From the NCBI RefSeq assembly GCF_003001905.1, contig NZ_PVNE01000030.1, forward strand, positions 1 through 46,920: DNA of 46,920 bases, given 5' to 3'. The position numbers and the translations under genes were made by a program. Below, in pieces: positions 1-9,097 of the stretch. Source of the stretch: Planifilum fimeticola (lineage in GTDB: Bacteria; Bacillota; Bacilli; Thermoactinomycetales; DSM-44946). The notes under the pieces are model-generated. The model was not told where the DNA came from and ran no database searches. It saw nothing but the letters and a program-made list of their open reading frames with translations. Within the stretch, counting starts at the first letter, position 1. Every line of letters starts with the position of its first letter.

Positions 1-94
1 CGGCGGGCGGACGCCCGGGGCCTGGTTTCGGTTTGGGGAGCAGGGGCTCAATCACAGCCCATTGTTCGTCTGTCAGCTCATGTCTCGTACTCAT
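1..94 (-). mobile_element. IS5-family transposase, N-terminal fragment cut by window edge
   Basis: The reverse strand encodes 31 residues from an ATG at 94, including the block LTDEQWAVIEPLLP followed by a Pro/Gly-rich GPGRPP stretch. That is the typical N-terminus of IS5-group (DUF4096/IS4-like) transposases. An upstream ATG at 102 runs into a stop after three codons, so 94 is the start. The rest of the gene lies outside the window. No clear terminal inverted repeat can be delimited in the AT-rich DNA between 95 and 227. Confidence 0.8.
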
Positions 95-310
95 ACTTCC
101 ATTTTACATTGGCAGATCATGTTTTTGAAATAGCTTGTAATCCTGTTTTATAAATTGCAATCCAATTTAAACGTTAAAGCTACTAAAATATCGATAAACG
201 ATTATGATAGAATTACTAAAGCTATCACAATAATAAAGGAGCACCCCGTTTCAGGCACTCCTTTTTCACCATATCGTTCCGTTTGACAAACCCTGTAAAA
301 GACGGCTCAA
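95..310. other. AT-rich spacer between IS5 fragment and enoyl-CoA hydratase gene
   Basis: This is an unusually AT-rich stretch for the window, with a short direct repeat TAAAGCTA near 174 and near 219. It probably includes the end of the IS element, but neither the terminal repeat nor a target duplication could be fixed by eye. It also holds the terminator listed at 228-262. Confidence 0.5.
228..262 (-). terminator. Rho-independent terminator of the enoyl-CoA hydratase gene
   Basis: On the minus strand AGGAGTGCC pairs with GGTGCTCCT (two G-U wobbles) and is followed by the U-rich TTTATTATT. It sits about 50 bp after the stop codon of the hydratase gene. Confidence 0.65.
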
Positions 311-1093
311 TCACCGCCCCTTGAAGTTGGGGGTCTTTTTCTGGAAGAAGGATGTGACGCCCTCGATGGCGTCTTCCGTCCGGATGACCGAGAGCATGTT
401 TTCCCTCTCGATGGCCAGCCCCTGCTCCAGATCGGCATCGGTCCCCCGGATGACCGCATCCAGGATCCCCTTCATGGCGAGGGGCGGCCCTCCCGCCAGC
501 TGCTCCGCCCACTTTATCGCCTCCTCCAGGACCTTCTCCCGGGGAACCACCCGGTTGACCAGTCCCCAATCCAGGGCGGTTTGGGCGGGAATGCGCTCCC
601 CGCTCAACATCACCGCCAGGGCGCGCCGGCGGCCGACCAGGCGGGCCAACCGCTGGGTCCCTCCGTAACCGGGCATGATCCCCAGGCGCACCTCCGGCAG
701 TCCCAGCTCGGCGGTGTCGGCGGCGACGGCCAGGTGGCAGGCCATCTGCAGCTCGTTTCCGCCGCCCAGGGCATGCCCGTTGAGGCAGGCGATGATCGGT
801 TTGGGGAAGCGCTCGATCCGGTTAAACAGGTCGTGCATCCGCTTGAGGGTGGCTTCGGCGGATTCGGGATCCGCCATGCCCGCAAACTCCGTCACATCCG
901 CCCCGGCGGAGAACATCTTCTCCCCGGCCCCGGTCAGAACGACGGCGCGGACTTCCCCGTCCCCCTCGATTTTGTCCAAAATCGTGCCGATTTCCGCGAG
1001 CGTATCGCGGCTCAAGGTGTTCATCGGGGGCCGGTCGATGGTGATCACCGCCACCCGCTTCCGCATCTCAAGCCGACAGTTTTCTCCCCCCAC
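311..1093 (-). CDS. Enoyl-CoA hydratase/isomerase family protein
   Basis: About 260 residues, the usual crotonase length. It probably hydrates trans-2-enoyl-CoA in beta-oxidation. The crotonase oxyanion-hole segments are visible: a SAGADVTEF block near residue 65 and an NGHALGGGNE block near residue 108, then LPEVRLGIMPGYGGTQRL. The C-terminal tail ends FFQKKTPNFKGR. An ATG at 1099 lies only 1 nt from the GGAGG site, while a GTG two codons later (1093) is 7 nt away, so I prefer the GTG. It follows the acyl-CoA synthetase gene by about 20 bp, so the two are probably co-transcribed. The exact substrate is not predictable. Confidence 0.88.
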   Translation of the reverse strand: MGGENCRLEMRKRVAVITIDRPPMNTLSRDTLAEIGTILDKIEGDGEVRAVVLTGAGEKMFSAGADVTEFAGMADPESAEATLKRMHDLFNRIERFPKPIIACLNGHALGGGNELQMACHLAVAADTAELGLPEVRLGIMPGYGGTQRLARLVGRRRALAVMLSGERIPAQTALDWGLVNRVVPREKVLEEAIKWAEQLAGGPPLAMKGILDAVIRGTDADLEQGLAIERENMLSVIRTEDAIEGVTSFFQKKTPNFKGR

Positions 1094-1114
1094 TTCCATC
1101 CCTCCGTTCTCTTT

Positions 1115-2959
1115 TCAGTCGGCCGTTGCGGCCACTTCTCTTGCCGCCCCGGCATCTTCGCTGTAAGCTTTTTCGATCTGTTCGGCATATTTCTTCTCGA
1201 TCTCCCGCATCCGCACCTTGAGGGTCGGCGTCAATTCGCCGGTTTCCACCGACCACTCCCGTTCCATGATCACCACTTTTTTCGGCTGCTCGTGGGGAGC
1301 AAACCCTTGAACGGCCCTTTCCACTTCCTCCCGAATCAGCCGCTGAACCTCGGGATGCCGGACCACTTCCGACCGGTCTCCCTCGATTCCCTTCTTCTTC
1401 GCCCAGGGCAGGAGGTTTTCAAACTGGGGAACGACCAGAACGATGACATACTTGCGGTTGTTGCCGATTAGGGCCGAAATCTCGATGTAGCGGCTTTCGT
1501 TGATCGCCGTCTCCACCGGCTGCGGCGCCACATTTTTCCCGGTGGAAAGCACCAGGATGTTTTTCTTCCGGTCGACGATCTTCAGGTAGCCCTCCTCGTC
1601 CAGTTCGCCCAGATCCCCCGTGTGGAACCAGCCGTCCTCGGAGATCGCCTCCCGGGTCGCCTCTTCGTTTTTGTAGTAGCCGACCATCACGCTGGGGCCG
1701 CGGACCAGAATCTCCCCGTCCGGGGCGATCTTCACTTCCACGTTGGGCAGGGGTTTGCCCACGGTTCCCACCTTGGAACGGACCATCGGGTTGGCGGCGA
1801 TGACCGGAGACGTCTCCGTCAATCCGTAACCCTCCAAAATGGGAACATCAACGGCCCAGAAGAATTTCCCGATCTCCGGATTGAGGGGCGCTCCTCCCGA
1901 GACCATGCCCCGGATGCGGCCGCCGAGACCGTCCTTCACCTTTTTGTAGACGAGGGCCCTGGCCAGTTTCCACTGCCTGCGCAAGCCGGGAGGCATGGGA
2001 TCCCCCAGGAGCAATTTGTCGATGGATTCATTGAGATAAATCTCGTAGCGCCTCATACCGACGCGGACCGCCCAGTCAAAAATTTTCCGCCGAAGGGGCG
2101 TTCCCGACTCGATTTGCTCCTGCACCTTTTCATACACCTTTTCGAAGAGGCGGGGAACGCTGGTCATCACCGTCGGCTTCACTTCCTGCAGGTTCTCCTG
2201 GATCTTGTCGATGCTCTCCGCGTAGGCGATGGTCGTGCCGATATACAGGGGCATAAATTGGCCGGCCATCCGTTCGAAAACATGGGATAAGGGAAGGTAA
2301 GAGAGCAGGACGTCCTCGGGTTTCAGTTCGATCACCCAGAAATGAACGCCTTCCATGTTGGACAGGAAGTTTCCGTGGGTGAGCATCACCCCTTTGGGCG
2401 GCCCCGTCGTTCCCGATGTGTGGATGATCGTCGCTATCCGGTCCCGTCCGATTTCCTCGAAGGCTTTCTCCCACCCCTCCAGGGGATGGGATTTCCCCTC
2501 CTTCAGGAGACCGGCCATGTCGAGAATGCCTTCACCGGGCGCAAACCCGTCCCCGGGACGGATCACGATGATGCTGGAAACTTCCGCATCCCCTTCCCGC
2601 ACCTTCTTGAGTTGATGTTCATTTTCGACGACAATCGCTTTGCATTCGGCATTTTTCAGAATGTAGGCCACCTGCTCCGGAGTCAGCGTGGGGTAGACCG
2701 GAACTGTAACCGCTCCCAGACTCAGGATGGCCAAATCGGTGATGGGCCACCAGGGATTGTTCTCCGACATGAGGGCCACCTTGTCGTCCCTTCCGATGCC
2801 CAACCGGGCCAACCCGGCGGCCGCATCCTGAACCTGTTGCCACATCTCCCGATAGGTCATGCTGTGATACTTCCCGTCGCTTTTCCACATGAGGGCCGGC
2901 TTGTCGGGGTAGCGCCCAACGGTTCGCTGCACTGCCTCCAACAGATTTTTGGGCTTCAT
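1115..2959 (-). CDS. Long-chain acyl-CoA synthetase (AMP-forming, FAA1-like)
   Basis: Encodes 614 residues of the adenylate-forming superfamily. It activates fatty acids to acyl-CoA through an acyl-AMP intermediate. Visible motifs: the P-loop HTSGTTGPPKG near residue 180, the adenine motif GYGLTETSP near 375, GWFHTGDLGELDEEGY near 440 and the hinge block KIVDRKKNI. The size and the inserted helical segment after the P-loop fit the COG1022 long-chain group rather than short-chain acetate ligases. The start is the ATG at 2959 because GGGAGG lies 6 nt upstream; the open frame extends further but would run into the SCP2 gene. It lies between the SCP2-like gene and the enoyl-CoA hydratase, which supports a fatty-acid degradation role. 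Confidence 0.92.
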   Translation of the reverse strand: MKPKNLLEAVQRTVGRYPDKPALMWKSDGKYHSMTYREMWQQVQDAAAGLARLGIGRDDKVALMSENNPWWPITDLAILSLGAVTVPVYPTLTPEQVAYILKNAECKAIVVENEHQLKKVREGDAEVSSIIVIRPGDGFAPGEGILDMAGLLKEGKSHPLEGWEKAFEEIGRDRIATIIHTSGTTGPPKGVMLTHGNFLSNMEGVHFWVIELKPEDVLLSYLPLSHVFERMAGQFMPLYIGTTIAYAESIDKIQENLQEVKPTVMTSVPRLFEKVYEKVQEQIESGTPLRRKIFDWAVRVGMRRYEIYLNESIDKLLLGDPMPPGLRRQWKLARALVYKKVKDGLGGRIRGMVSGGAPLNPEIGKFFWAVDVPILEGYGLTETSPVIAANPMVRSKVGTVGKPLPNVEVKIAPDGEILVRGPSVMVGYYKNEEATREAISEDGWFHTGDLGELDEEGYLKIVDRKKNILVLSTGKNVAPQPVETAINESRYIEISALIGNNRKYVIVLVVPQFENLLPWAKKKGIEGDRSEVVRHPEVQRLIREEVERAVQGFAPHEQPKKVVIMEREWSVETGELTPTLKVRMREIEKKYAEQIEKAYSEDAGAAREVAATAD

Positions 2960-3132
2960 CGAAACCCTCCCGTCGGTGTAAACTCGTACGGTTTCTCCCA
3001 CAACCATTCCGAATTTATTTTTATTCCGGAAACACAGGGGGTTCCGAAGTTTCCGTCTTTTGAGAGGCTGTTTGTTCCCCTTCACGCTTTGCCGAGAGTG
3101 GAAGAAATCAAAAAATGCCGAATCCGTCGTCC

Positions 3133-3483
3133 TCACGTCCGCGGAGGTTCGTATTGACCCAATACGTTCTGCAGTTTCATCGCCAGTCCCAGGTTCCCCT
3201 TCACCTTCAGCTTGCCGGACATGAAGGCCGCCGTCGGATTCAGGTTGCCGAGCAGCATGTCTTTGAAATCGGCGGCGGTCATCTGGATGGTGCAATCGGC
3301 GGGTGCCGCTTCCCCTTGCTCCACTTTGGCCGCCCCGTCCGCGAGATGGAGTTGATACACGGCGCCGTCCTCCCCGGACAGATCAAACTGGTAGATGGCC
3401 TTCATTCCCTCGATCGGCTTCGGATTTTCCTTCAACCGCTTTTCAATCTCCTGAAATACTTCCGCTGTCGTATAATTGGCCAT
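3133..3483 (-). CDS. SCP2 sterol/lipid-binding domain protein
   Basis: A 116-residue single-domain protein of the SCP-2 superfamily. The fold signature is the C-terminal run TIQMTAADFKDMLLGNLNPT followed by AFMSGKLKVKGNLGLAMKL, typical of bacterial SCP2 proteins that carry acyl or other lipid ligands in the cytosol. The ATG at 3483 has an AAAGGAG site 7 nt upstream. It is between the TetR regulator and the acyl-CoA synthetase, all on the minus strand, so it may present lipid substrates to that enzyme (inference). Confidence 0.9.
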   Translation of the reverse strand: MANYTTAEVFQEIEKRLKENPKPIEGMKAIYQFDLSGEDGAVYQLHLADGAAKVEQGEAAPADCTIQMTAADFKDMLLGNLNPTAAFMSGKLKVKGNLGLAMKLQNVLGQYEPPRT

Positions 3484-3679
3484 TTTCCCGCTCCTTTCGG
3501 GTGATGAATTTGAGGCAAACCGGTCCTTCGACCGGAGAAAAACGCTTTTCACCATCCTTTTCTCATCATCCGCCCGTCGCCGTCCTTCTCCCGTGCGGAA
3601 ACCTGCGCATTTTCCCTTTCTTCCGACATTTCCAAACCGATGAAGCCTGCCATCGCACCGGTTCATTTCGGGGGGATGC

Positions 3680-4303
3680 TCAATTGGCGGGCTGTTTCAT
3701 CACGAGGGCCGAGAAGGATCCCACAACCATCCGGTTCAACATCCGCGCCAACCGGTCGAGATCCACTTCCTGTTCCGAAGTGATCACGTTCTGGATCACC
3801 ACTTCGTTGATCGCCCCCACCATCGCTTGGGCTCCGATTTTCAGATCCTCCTCGGGAACGGTACCGGACAGCACGTCCCGCACAATGCTGTAAATCAGTT
3901 CCGCAAAACGGAGATGAGCTTTGCGCCTCACCGCTTCCACCTCTTGGCTGACACCCACCGAGGCGACCAACAGCAGGCGCGCCACCGTCACCCGATCGGT
4001 GCACAGCTCGATATAGCGGCGGATTCCGGAAAAGGCCTTGTAGGACACCTTCTGTTGCCGATCCGCGGCTTTTTTCACCTCGTCCAGCACTTCGTCGACC
4101 AACCGTTCAAACAGCTGGACCAGCAATTCCTCTTTGCTGCGAAAAAAATTGTAGAACGTCGTTTTGGAAACGTGGGCCGCCTCCACCATTTCCAGGATGG
4201 AGGTCTCCTTAAACCCCTTGTCCGTAAACAGGCGCAGGGCCACATAAAGCAATTTCTGACGGGCGTCCTTGGGCATTCGTTTCGCAAAAAGCAGGGACTC
4301 CAA
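3680..4303 (-). CDS. TetR/AcrR family regulator, probable repressor of the fatty-acid cluster
   Basis: Encodes 207 residues. The N-terminal helix-turn-helix is clear: KLLYVALRLFTDKGFKETSI, then MVEAAHVSKTTFYNFFRSKEELL. The C-terminal half is a helical ligand domain with no recognisable specificity. The start is probably TTG at 4303, 8 nt after a GGGGGG site; an internal ATG at codon 10 has no ribosome site. Its own promoter carries an inverted repeat (see 4320-4369), suggesting autoregulation. By analogy with FadR-type TetR regulators next to acyl-CoA synthetases it may sense acyl-CoA, which is inference. Confidence 0.85.
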   Translation of the reverse strand: MESLLFAKRMPKDARQKLLYVALRLFTDKGFKETSILEMVEAAHVSKTTFYNFFRSKEELLVQLFERLVDEVLDEVKKAADRQQKVSYKAFSGIRRYIELCTDRVTVARLLLVASVGVSQEVEAVRRKAHLRFAELIYSIVRDVLSGTVPEEDLKIGAQAMVGAINEVVIQNVITSEQEVDLDRLARMLNRMVVGSFSALVMKQPAN

Positions 4304-4319
4304 AAGATCATCCCCCCGT

Positions 4320-4369
4320 AAATACCAGTACGTATCGGTATTTTACTTCACGGTGGAAAAGGATGTCAA
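4320..4369 (-). promoter_or_regulatory. SigA-type promoter with overlapping TetR-like operator
   Basis: On the minus strand a perfect -35 TTGACA (4364-4369) and -10 TAAAAT (4340-4345) are separated by 18 bp. An imperfect palindrome with arms AAATACC (4320-4326) and GGTATTT (4337-4343), plus inner TAC/GTA matches, covers the -10 and the likely transcription start. This is the layout of TetR autorepression. Confidence 0.65.
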
Positions 4370-4471
4370 GATGGCATGGACTTTATTCTATTCTTGCATA
4401 AAAAAATCCTTCGGAATCAAAAGATGCCCTCCAGGCACAGTCGGCGGAGAGCGGATGCCGCCAACGGATCG

Positions 4472-4500
4472 TTTACAGAAGATGTAAATACAGTTAATAT
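4472..4500 (+). promoter_or_regulatory. SigA-type promoter of the penicillin acylase gene
   Basis: TTTACA (4472-4477) and TAATAT (4495-4500) with a 17-bp spacer, in the AT-rich stretch between the divergent TetR and acylase genes. It leaves a leader of about 140 nt before the ATG at 4648, in which I see no recognisable structured element. Confidence 0.55.
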
Positions 4501-4647
4501 AAAAATTAACAGTAATAAGTCGAATATTCAAATATCGTATGCGCTCTCCAGGATCGATCTTTTGAAAACCCTTCAAAAATCATCGCCAGGACGTCCCTCC
4601 AGCCGGACCAGTGCCTTTGAATAACCCGTTTACAGGAGGTTCCTTCG

Positions 4648-7323
4648 ATGGTCCGAAAACGAAACCGGCGGCTCCTCGCCGCCCTCATCACCCTCGTCTT
4701 GGTCGTGACCCTCCACTCTCCGTCCGCCTCCGGCGCCAGTCCGGATCCCCGCTACCGGGACTTCGGCGATCCGGGAGGGTTTATGAACATTCTGCCCCCG
4801 GGACAGGACGGCGTGGTCAACGGTGCGGAAATGCTCCTCTACCAGCTGACAAAGAAATATCCCAAGCACTACAACGACCAGACGGACATGTACAATTCCC
4901 TGGTGTACGCCGCACCGGGAATTTCCGACGAGGACCTGCCCAAGTATTTCAAGGACGCTTCCTTCGGCGTGAAGGGGAAAATCGAACGGTCCTACTCCCC
5001 CACCAAGGGAGCCACCATTTTGCGGGATGAATTCGGCGTTCCCCACATCTTCGGCGAAACCCGGGAGGCGACGATGTTTGCCGTCGGCTATGCCACCGCC
5101 GAAGACCGCCTGTTCCTGATGGATGTCCTGCGCCACCTCGGCCGGGGACGGGTGAGCGAATTCCTCGGAGCGAGCGAGCGAAACAAGGAGATGGACCGGG
5201 CGCAGCTGAAGGTGGCTCCCTACAAGGAGTCGGAGCTGACGAAACAGGTGAACGACATTTGCGACTCCGGTCCCGAGGGGGCCCAGGCCTGCCTGGACGC
5301 GCAGGCGTACATCCGGGGCGTCAACGCGTACATCAAAAAGGCGTATCTGGACCCGCGGCTGATGCCCGCCGAGTATCCGCTCCTGCAGCAGGTGCCGAAA
5401 AAGTTTGTTCCGGAGGACATCGTGGCCATCGCCAGCCTGGTCGGCGGCATCTTCGGCATGGGCGGAGGGAATGAAGTGGCCTCGGGCGCCTTCCTTCAGG
5501 GGCTGCAGCAAAAATACGGGGAAAGGGAAGGGAGGGCCATCTGGGAAGACTTCCGCAGCGCCAACGACGCGGAGGCGCCGGTTACGGTGAAAAAACCCTT
5601 CCCCTACAACAACCACCAGCGGATCGACCCCGAAACGACGGCCCTGCTCGACCCGGAAACGGCGGATGAGGCCATCAAGCAGCTGGACAAGCCCGAAATG
5701 ATCCTCGACGGTCCGAAGGGTCCCATCCGCCTCAACCCGCCCAAGGGAAACAGCAACGCCCTGCTCGTCGCCGACAAGCACACCGCGGCCGGGCGTCCCA
5801 TCGCCGTGTTCGGACCCCAAACCGGCTATTTCAGCCCGCAACTGCTGGTGGAAATGGATGTGCACGGTCCGGGAATCGACGCCCGGGGCGTGGCCTTCGC
5901 CGGAACCAACCTCTATGTCCAGCTGGGGCGGGGGAAAAACTATGCCTGGTCGGCCACCTCGTCCGGCGCCGACAACGTCGATCAGTGGGTGGTCAAGCTG
6001 TGCGAGCCGGACGGCAGCCGTCCCACCAAGAAATCGAAGCACTACTGGTACAAAGGAAAATGCCGGCCGATGGACGTCTACACCCACCGCCAGATCGCCA
6101 AACCCACCCTCGCCGGCATGCCGGATAAACCCTCCCTGAAGAACATCATTTTCGACATCCGGGTGGAGCGGACGGTCTACGGTCCGGTGGTGGCCCGGGG
6201 AACCGTCAAGGGGGAACCCGTCGCCGTCACCGTCCAAAGGTCCACCTACGGCCGGGAGCTGACCAGCGCCATCGGGTTTCAGCGGGTGAACAACCCGCAA
6301 TTCATGAAGGACGGCGCCCGGTCCTTCCTGAAGGCCATGGATGGCGTCGAATACTCCTTCAACTGGTTCTACGCGGACGAAAAGGACATCGCCTACAAGC
6401 ACACCTGCCTCTGCCCGGTCCGGGATCCGCGGACCGACCCCGATCTGCCCAGCTGGGGCACGGGCGAATACGACTGGACCGGCGAGTTCCTTCGCCCGGA
6501 AGAGCAGCCCCAGGCGATCAACCCGCCGCAAGGGTATCTTGCCAACTGGAACAACAAGCAGGCTCCGGAGTTCCGGGCCAATGACGCCAATTTCAACTAC
6601 GGTTCGATCCACCGCTCCCTTTTCCTTGAAAAGCGGGTCCAAAAAGCGATTGCCTCCGGGAAGAAGCTGACCCGCTCCGACATGGTCAACCTGGTGATGG
6701 ACGCCGCCACCGTCGATCTGAAGGGACAGGAGGTGTATCCCCTCGTCCTGCGCGTCCTGGGCAGCGAGGCCCCGGGAGGTGATCCGGTCCTGCAGCGGAT
6801 GCGCGACCGGCTTGCGGAATGGGTGAAATCCGGGGGACACCGCCGCGACTTCAATCCCCGGGACGGGAAATACGATCACGCAGCGGCCGTGGCGATCGGG
6901 GACGCCTATTTCGAAACTCTCGTCGAAGCGATCTTCGGAGAGACCCTCCAGGGGACCCATCTGCCCAACCAGCTGGAGGATTCGCCGCGAAGCGGCCAGG
7001 GTTCCGCCTACATGGAAGGATACTACGCCTACGTCCACAAAGACCTGCGCCAGGTTCTCGGGGAGTCCGTCCGGGATCCCTGGCACAAGACCCACTGCGG
7101 CGGAGGCGATCCGGCCGACTGCCGCTCCAAACTGTGGCAGGCCCTGAGAAAAGCGGCCGACGACCTGACGAAGAAATACGGCTCCCCCGATCCCGACGAT
7201 TGGAAATACGATTCCTCCCGGGACAACATCAAGCAGAGCCCCGTCGGACTGATCGCGGCCCCGGACATGCAGTGGATGAACCGTCCCACCTTCCAGCAGG
7301 TGGTTCAGGTGGGAGTGGACTAA
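4648..7323 (+). CDS. Secreted penicillin acylase family protein (Ntn hydrolase)
   Basis: Encodes 891 residues. Residues 1-30 form a Sec signal peptide (basic RKRNRR, hydrophobic LLAALITLVLVV, small residues SASGA). The precursor has the family layout: an alpha chain containing ILRDEFGVPHIFGET and the AEDRLFLMDVLRHLGRGR block, a spacer, then a beta chain beginning at Ser369 in GNSNALLVADK. That serine should be both the self-cleavage site and the N-terminal nucleophile. The family hydrolyses amide bonds of beta-lactams, acyl-homoserine lactones or lipopeptides; the sequence does not say which. An AGGAGG site lies 8 nt before the ATG. Several cysteines in the beta part (CLCPVRD, HCGGGDPADC) could form disulfides outside the cell. 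Confidence 0.93.
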   Translation: MVRKRNRRLLAALITLVLVVTLHSPSASGASPDPRYRDFGDPGGFMNILPPGQDGVVNGAEMLLYQLTKKYPKHYNDQTDMYNSLVYAAPGISDEDLPKYFKDASFGVKGKIERSYSPTKGATILRDEFGVPHIFGETREATMFAVGYATAEDRLFLMDVLRHLGRGRVSEFLGASERNKEMDRAQLKVAPYKESELTKQVNDICDSGPEGAQACLDAQAYIRGVNAYIKKAYLDPRLMPAEYPLLQQVPKKFVPEDIVAIASLVGGIFGMGGGNEVASGAFLQGLQQKYGEREGRAIWEDFRSANDAEAPVTVKKPFPYNNHQRIDPETTALLDPETADEAIKQLDKPEMILDGPKGPIRLNPPKGNSNALLVADKHTAAGRPIAVFGPQTGYFSPQLLVEMDVHGPGIDARGVAFAGTNLYVQLGRGKNYAWSATSSGADNVDQWVVKLCEPDGSRPTKKSKHYWYKGKCRPMDVYTHRQIAKPTLAGMPDKPSLKNIIFDIRVERTVYGPVVARGTVKGEPVAVTVQRSTYGRELTSAIGFQRVNNPQFMKDGARSFLKAMDGVEYSFNWFYADEKDIAYKHTCLCPVRDPRTDPDLPSWGTGEYDWTGEFLRPEEQPQAINPPQGYLANWNNKQAPEFRANDANFNYGSIHRSLFLEKRVQKAIASGKKLTRSDMVNLVMDAATVDLKGQEVYPLVLRVLGSEAPGGDPVLQRMRDRLAEWVKSGGHRRDFNPRDGKYDHAAAVAIGDAYFETLVEAIFGETLQGTHLPNQLEDSPRSGQGSAYMEGYYAYVHKDLRQVLGESVRDPWHKTHCGGGDPADCRSKLWQALRKAADDLTKKYGSPDPDDWKYDSSRDNIKQSPVGLIAAPDMQWMNRPTFQQVVQVGVD

Positions 7324-7378
7324 GGTCGACGGGAAATGGGTTTCTCACCTCCTCCCCAATTCCTCGGAGAAGACAAAC

Positions 7379-7403
7379 AACGCCGCCTCTACCGGGCGGC
7401 GTT
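7379..7403. terminator. Bidirectional terminator hairpin between convergent genes
   Basis: AACGCCGCC (7379-7387) pairs with GGCGGCGTT (7395-7403). It lies between the acylase gene (plus) and the membrane-protein gene (minus). Flanking T tracts are weak on both sides. Confidence 0.6.
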
Positions 7404-7463
7404 GCTAATTTGCTGCGGTACGGAAGAGGATATTTGCCGTCTTTCCGCGGAACTTCTCTCCAA

Positions 7464-8822
7464 TCACAACAACATGTAAGCCAGCCCCGCTCCCAACCCT
7501 CCGAAGACCAGAGAAAAGCCCAGATTCCAGCGGGAAATGCGGTAGGGACTGATGCCCGTCCGCTCACTCATCAGCATGACGGTCGAGTTGTAGGGACCGG
7601 CCACGTCCGGGGCGACGCTGGAGGTCACCAGCACCACGGCCAAGCTCAACGGATGGATGCTTTCGAGAAAGGGCTGAATGAACACCCCTACCAGGCTTAA
7701 GGTGACGAGCGTGCTGATTCCCAAGAACGTCATGCCCAGCATGAACAGCTGGATGGTCAGAAACAGGAGAAGAGGCATGTCTTCCACCCGGTGCAACAGG
7801 CTTTGGAGTCCGTCCATGGCCGCCGACTGTTGAATCATTCCGTTGAAAAATCCGACGGACAGAAAAAGGAGCACCATGTTCTGCATCCGCGGCGTCTCAC
7901 GCTTCCAGGTGGAGTAGCTGTGCTTCACATAACGCTTCAAGCGGCCGAGCAGCGCCGCCCAAACGGCGGCGTACGGAACCATCGCAAGCGTCACAGCGGT
8001 AAAGAAGCGGATCTCCAAGAGGCTCTGCACCAACAAAACGAAACCCATAAAGAACACCAGCACCGCCGGAAGCAGAATCAACCGGCGTCGATCCCGGTCA
8101 TCTCCTACCGGCTCACGGGCGCATCCGCCCCATTCAACGGCACGGTAGCGATAGCCCGCCGCCCCGTCGGCCAACAACAGCGCCAATGAAAACAGGAGGA
8201 GCCAGGGAAGCATCGCCGTATAATCGACCCGGGTCATTTCGGCCACGAGGGCGATGAGCACCTCCAAGGGACTCCACACCGTCCCCAGCGCAAATCCCCG
8301 CAGGATCGCGCGGCTCAAAAACTTCTTTTGAAGGGAGGAAGAAATTCCGGCAAGATTCCGTTTCAACAGGTCGTGGGCGATCGGAATCGCCGCAAAAAAC
8401 AAAAAAACCGTCAACAGATAGCTCACGAGAGAGCCGCGGATATAAAGCTTTCCCAGGTGATCGACCCGAACGCTCAGCATCCGGTTCAGCGTCCGTTCGA
8501 AGGCTCCCACCTTCATCAGACTCTGAAAGAAGGGGAGAACGAACAACAGGGCGAGCAGCATGACGGGCGATGCCAAGTGGTCCGGCACATTTTGCAGGCT
8601 GATCCCCTCCAACCAAGCGATGCCGATCCCGGCCGTCAAGAAGAGGAAACCGGCCATCCGATACAACCGGTCAGCCCCCGGAAAAGACAAGAGGATGCAG
8701 ATGACGCCGACAAGGCCGAAGGCATCCCGCAGGACCCTTGAGGGAAAAAAAAGCGTGAGAAAATATAAAGCCACCAAGAGGGAATAAAAAAAGAGCCTGG
8801 CGTGACCGCTTCGCTTTCCCAT
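7464..8822 (-). CDS. Uncharacterised multi-pass membrane protein, possible ion-transporter-superfamily carrier
   Basis: Encodes 452 residues with about eleven to twelve hydrophobic segments from residue 9 to the last residues. I do not recognise the family with certainty. The two-half layout, with helices broken by polar SPLEVLIAL and SSVAPDVAGPYNST stretches, resembles the ion transporter superfamily (DcuC/ArsB/CitM fold), which is inference only. The open frame reaches 9002, but the ATG at 8822 has GGAGG 8 nt upstream and begins at the first hydrophobic segment. It follows the RRNPP receptor/peptide locus on the same strand after a terminator, so it is a candidate output gene. Confidence 0.7.
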   Translation of the reverse strand: MGKRSGHARLFFYSLLVALYFLTLFFPSRVLRDAFGLVGVICILLSFPGADRLYRMAGFLFLTAGIGIAWLEGISLQNVPDHLASPVMLLALLFVLPFFQSLMKVGAFERTLNRMLSVRVDHLGKLYIRGSLVSYLLTVFLFFAAIPIAHDLLKRNLAGISSSLQKKFLSRAILRGFALGTVWSPLEVLIALVAEMTRVDYTAMLPWLLLFSLALLLADGAAGYRYRAVEWGGCAREPVGDDRDRRRLILLPAVLVFFMGFVLLVQSLLEIRFFTAVTLAMVPYAAVWAALLGRLKRYVKHSYSTWKRETPRMQNMVLLFLSVGFFNGMIQQSAAMDGLQSLLHRVEDMPLLLFLTIQLFMLGMTFLGISTLVTLSLVGVFIQPFLESIHPLSLAVVLVTSSVAPDVAGPYNSTVMLMSERTGISPYRISRWNLGFSLVFGGLGAGLAYMLL

Positions 8823-9097
8823 GGCGTGAACCTCCGGAACCGATTGTGCTGAAATGGGAGACGCATCGAGTATGGCTGACCGTCCGGCCTGCCCCTGCCC
8901 TTGAAAAAACTCAGACATCAAATTAGTTTTGGTTTGAACTAGACGGATTCCCTCATCGCTATCGCAAACATGGTGAAACCAAGCACAGTACAGACCTTCC
9001 AAACAGTATCATCCAGCAACAACCGCTAATACGATTTGACTCAGTCGGGAAAGTTGCCGGACCCGATTTGCGGGATTCTGAAGCGGTGATTTTGCTT
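8823..9097. other. Intergenic leader of the membrane-protein gene
   Basis: About 275 bp between the terminator of the peptide gene and the membrane-protein start. The minus frame stays open through it but has no ribosome site before 8822. No convincing promoter pair or structured RNA was found by eye. Confidence 0.4.

Noticed and set aside
4630-7095. 821-codon open frame antisense to the penicillin acylase gene
   Set aside because: It is a GC-rich shadow of the acylase reading frame, rich in Gly/Arg/His without any domain, and lacks a ribosome site.
8823-9002. N-terminal extension of the membrane protein up to 9002
   Set aside because: The extra residues are polar, lack a ribosome site, and a GGAGG site marks the ATG at 8822.
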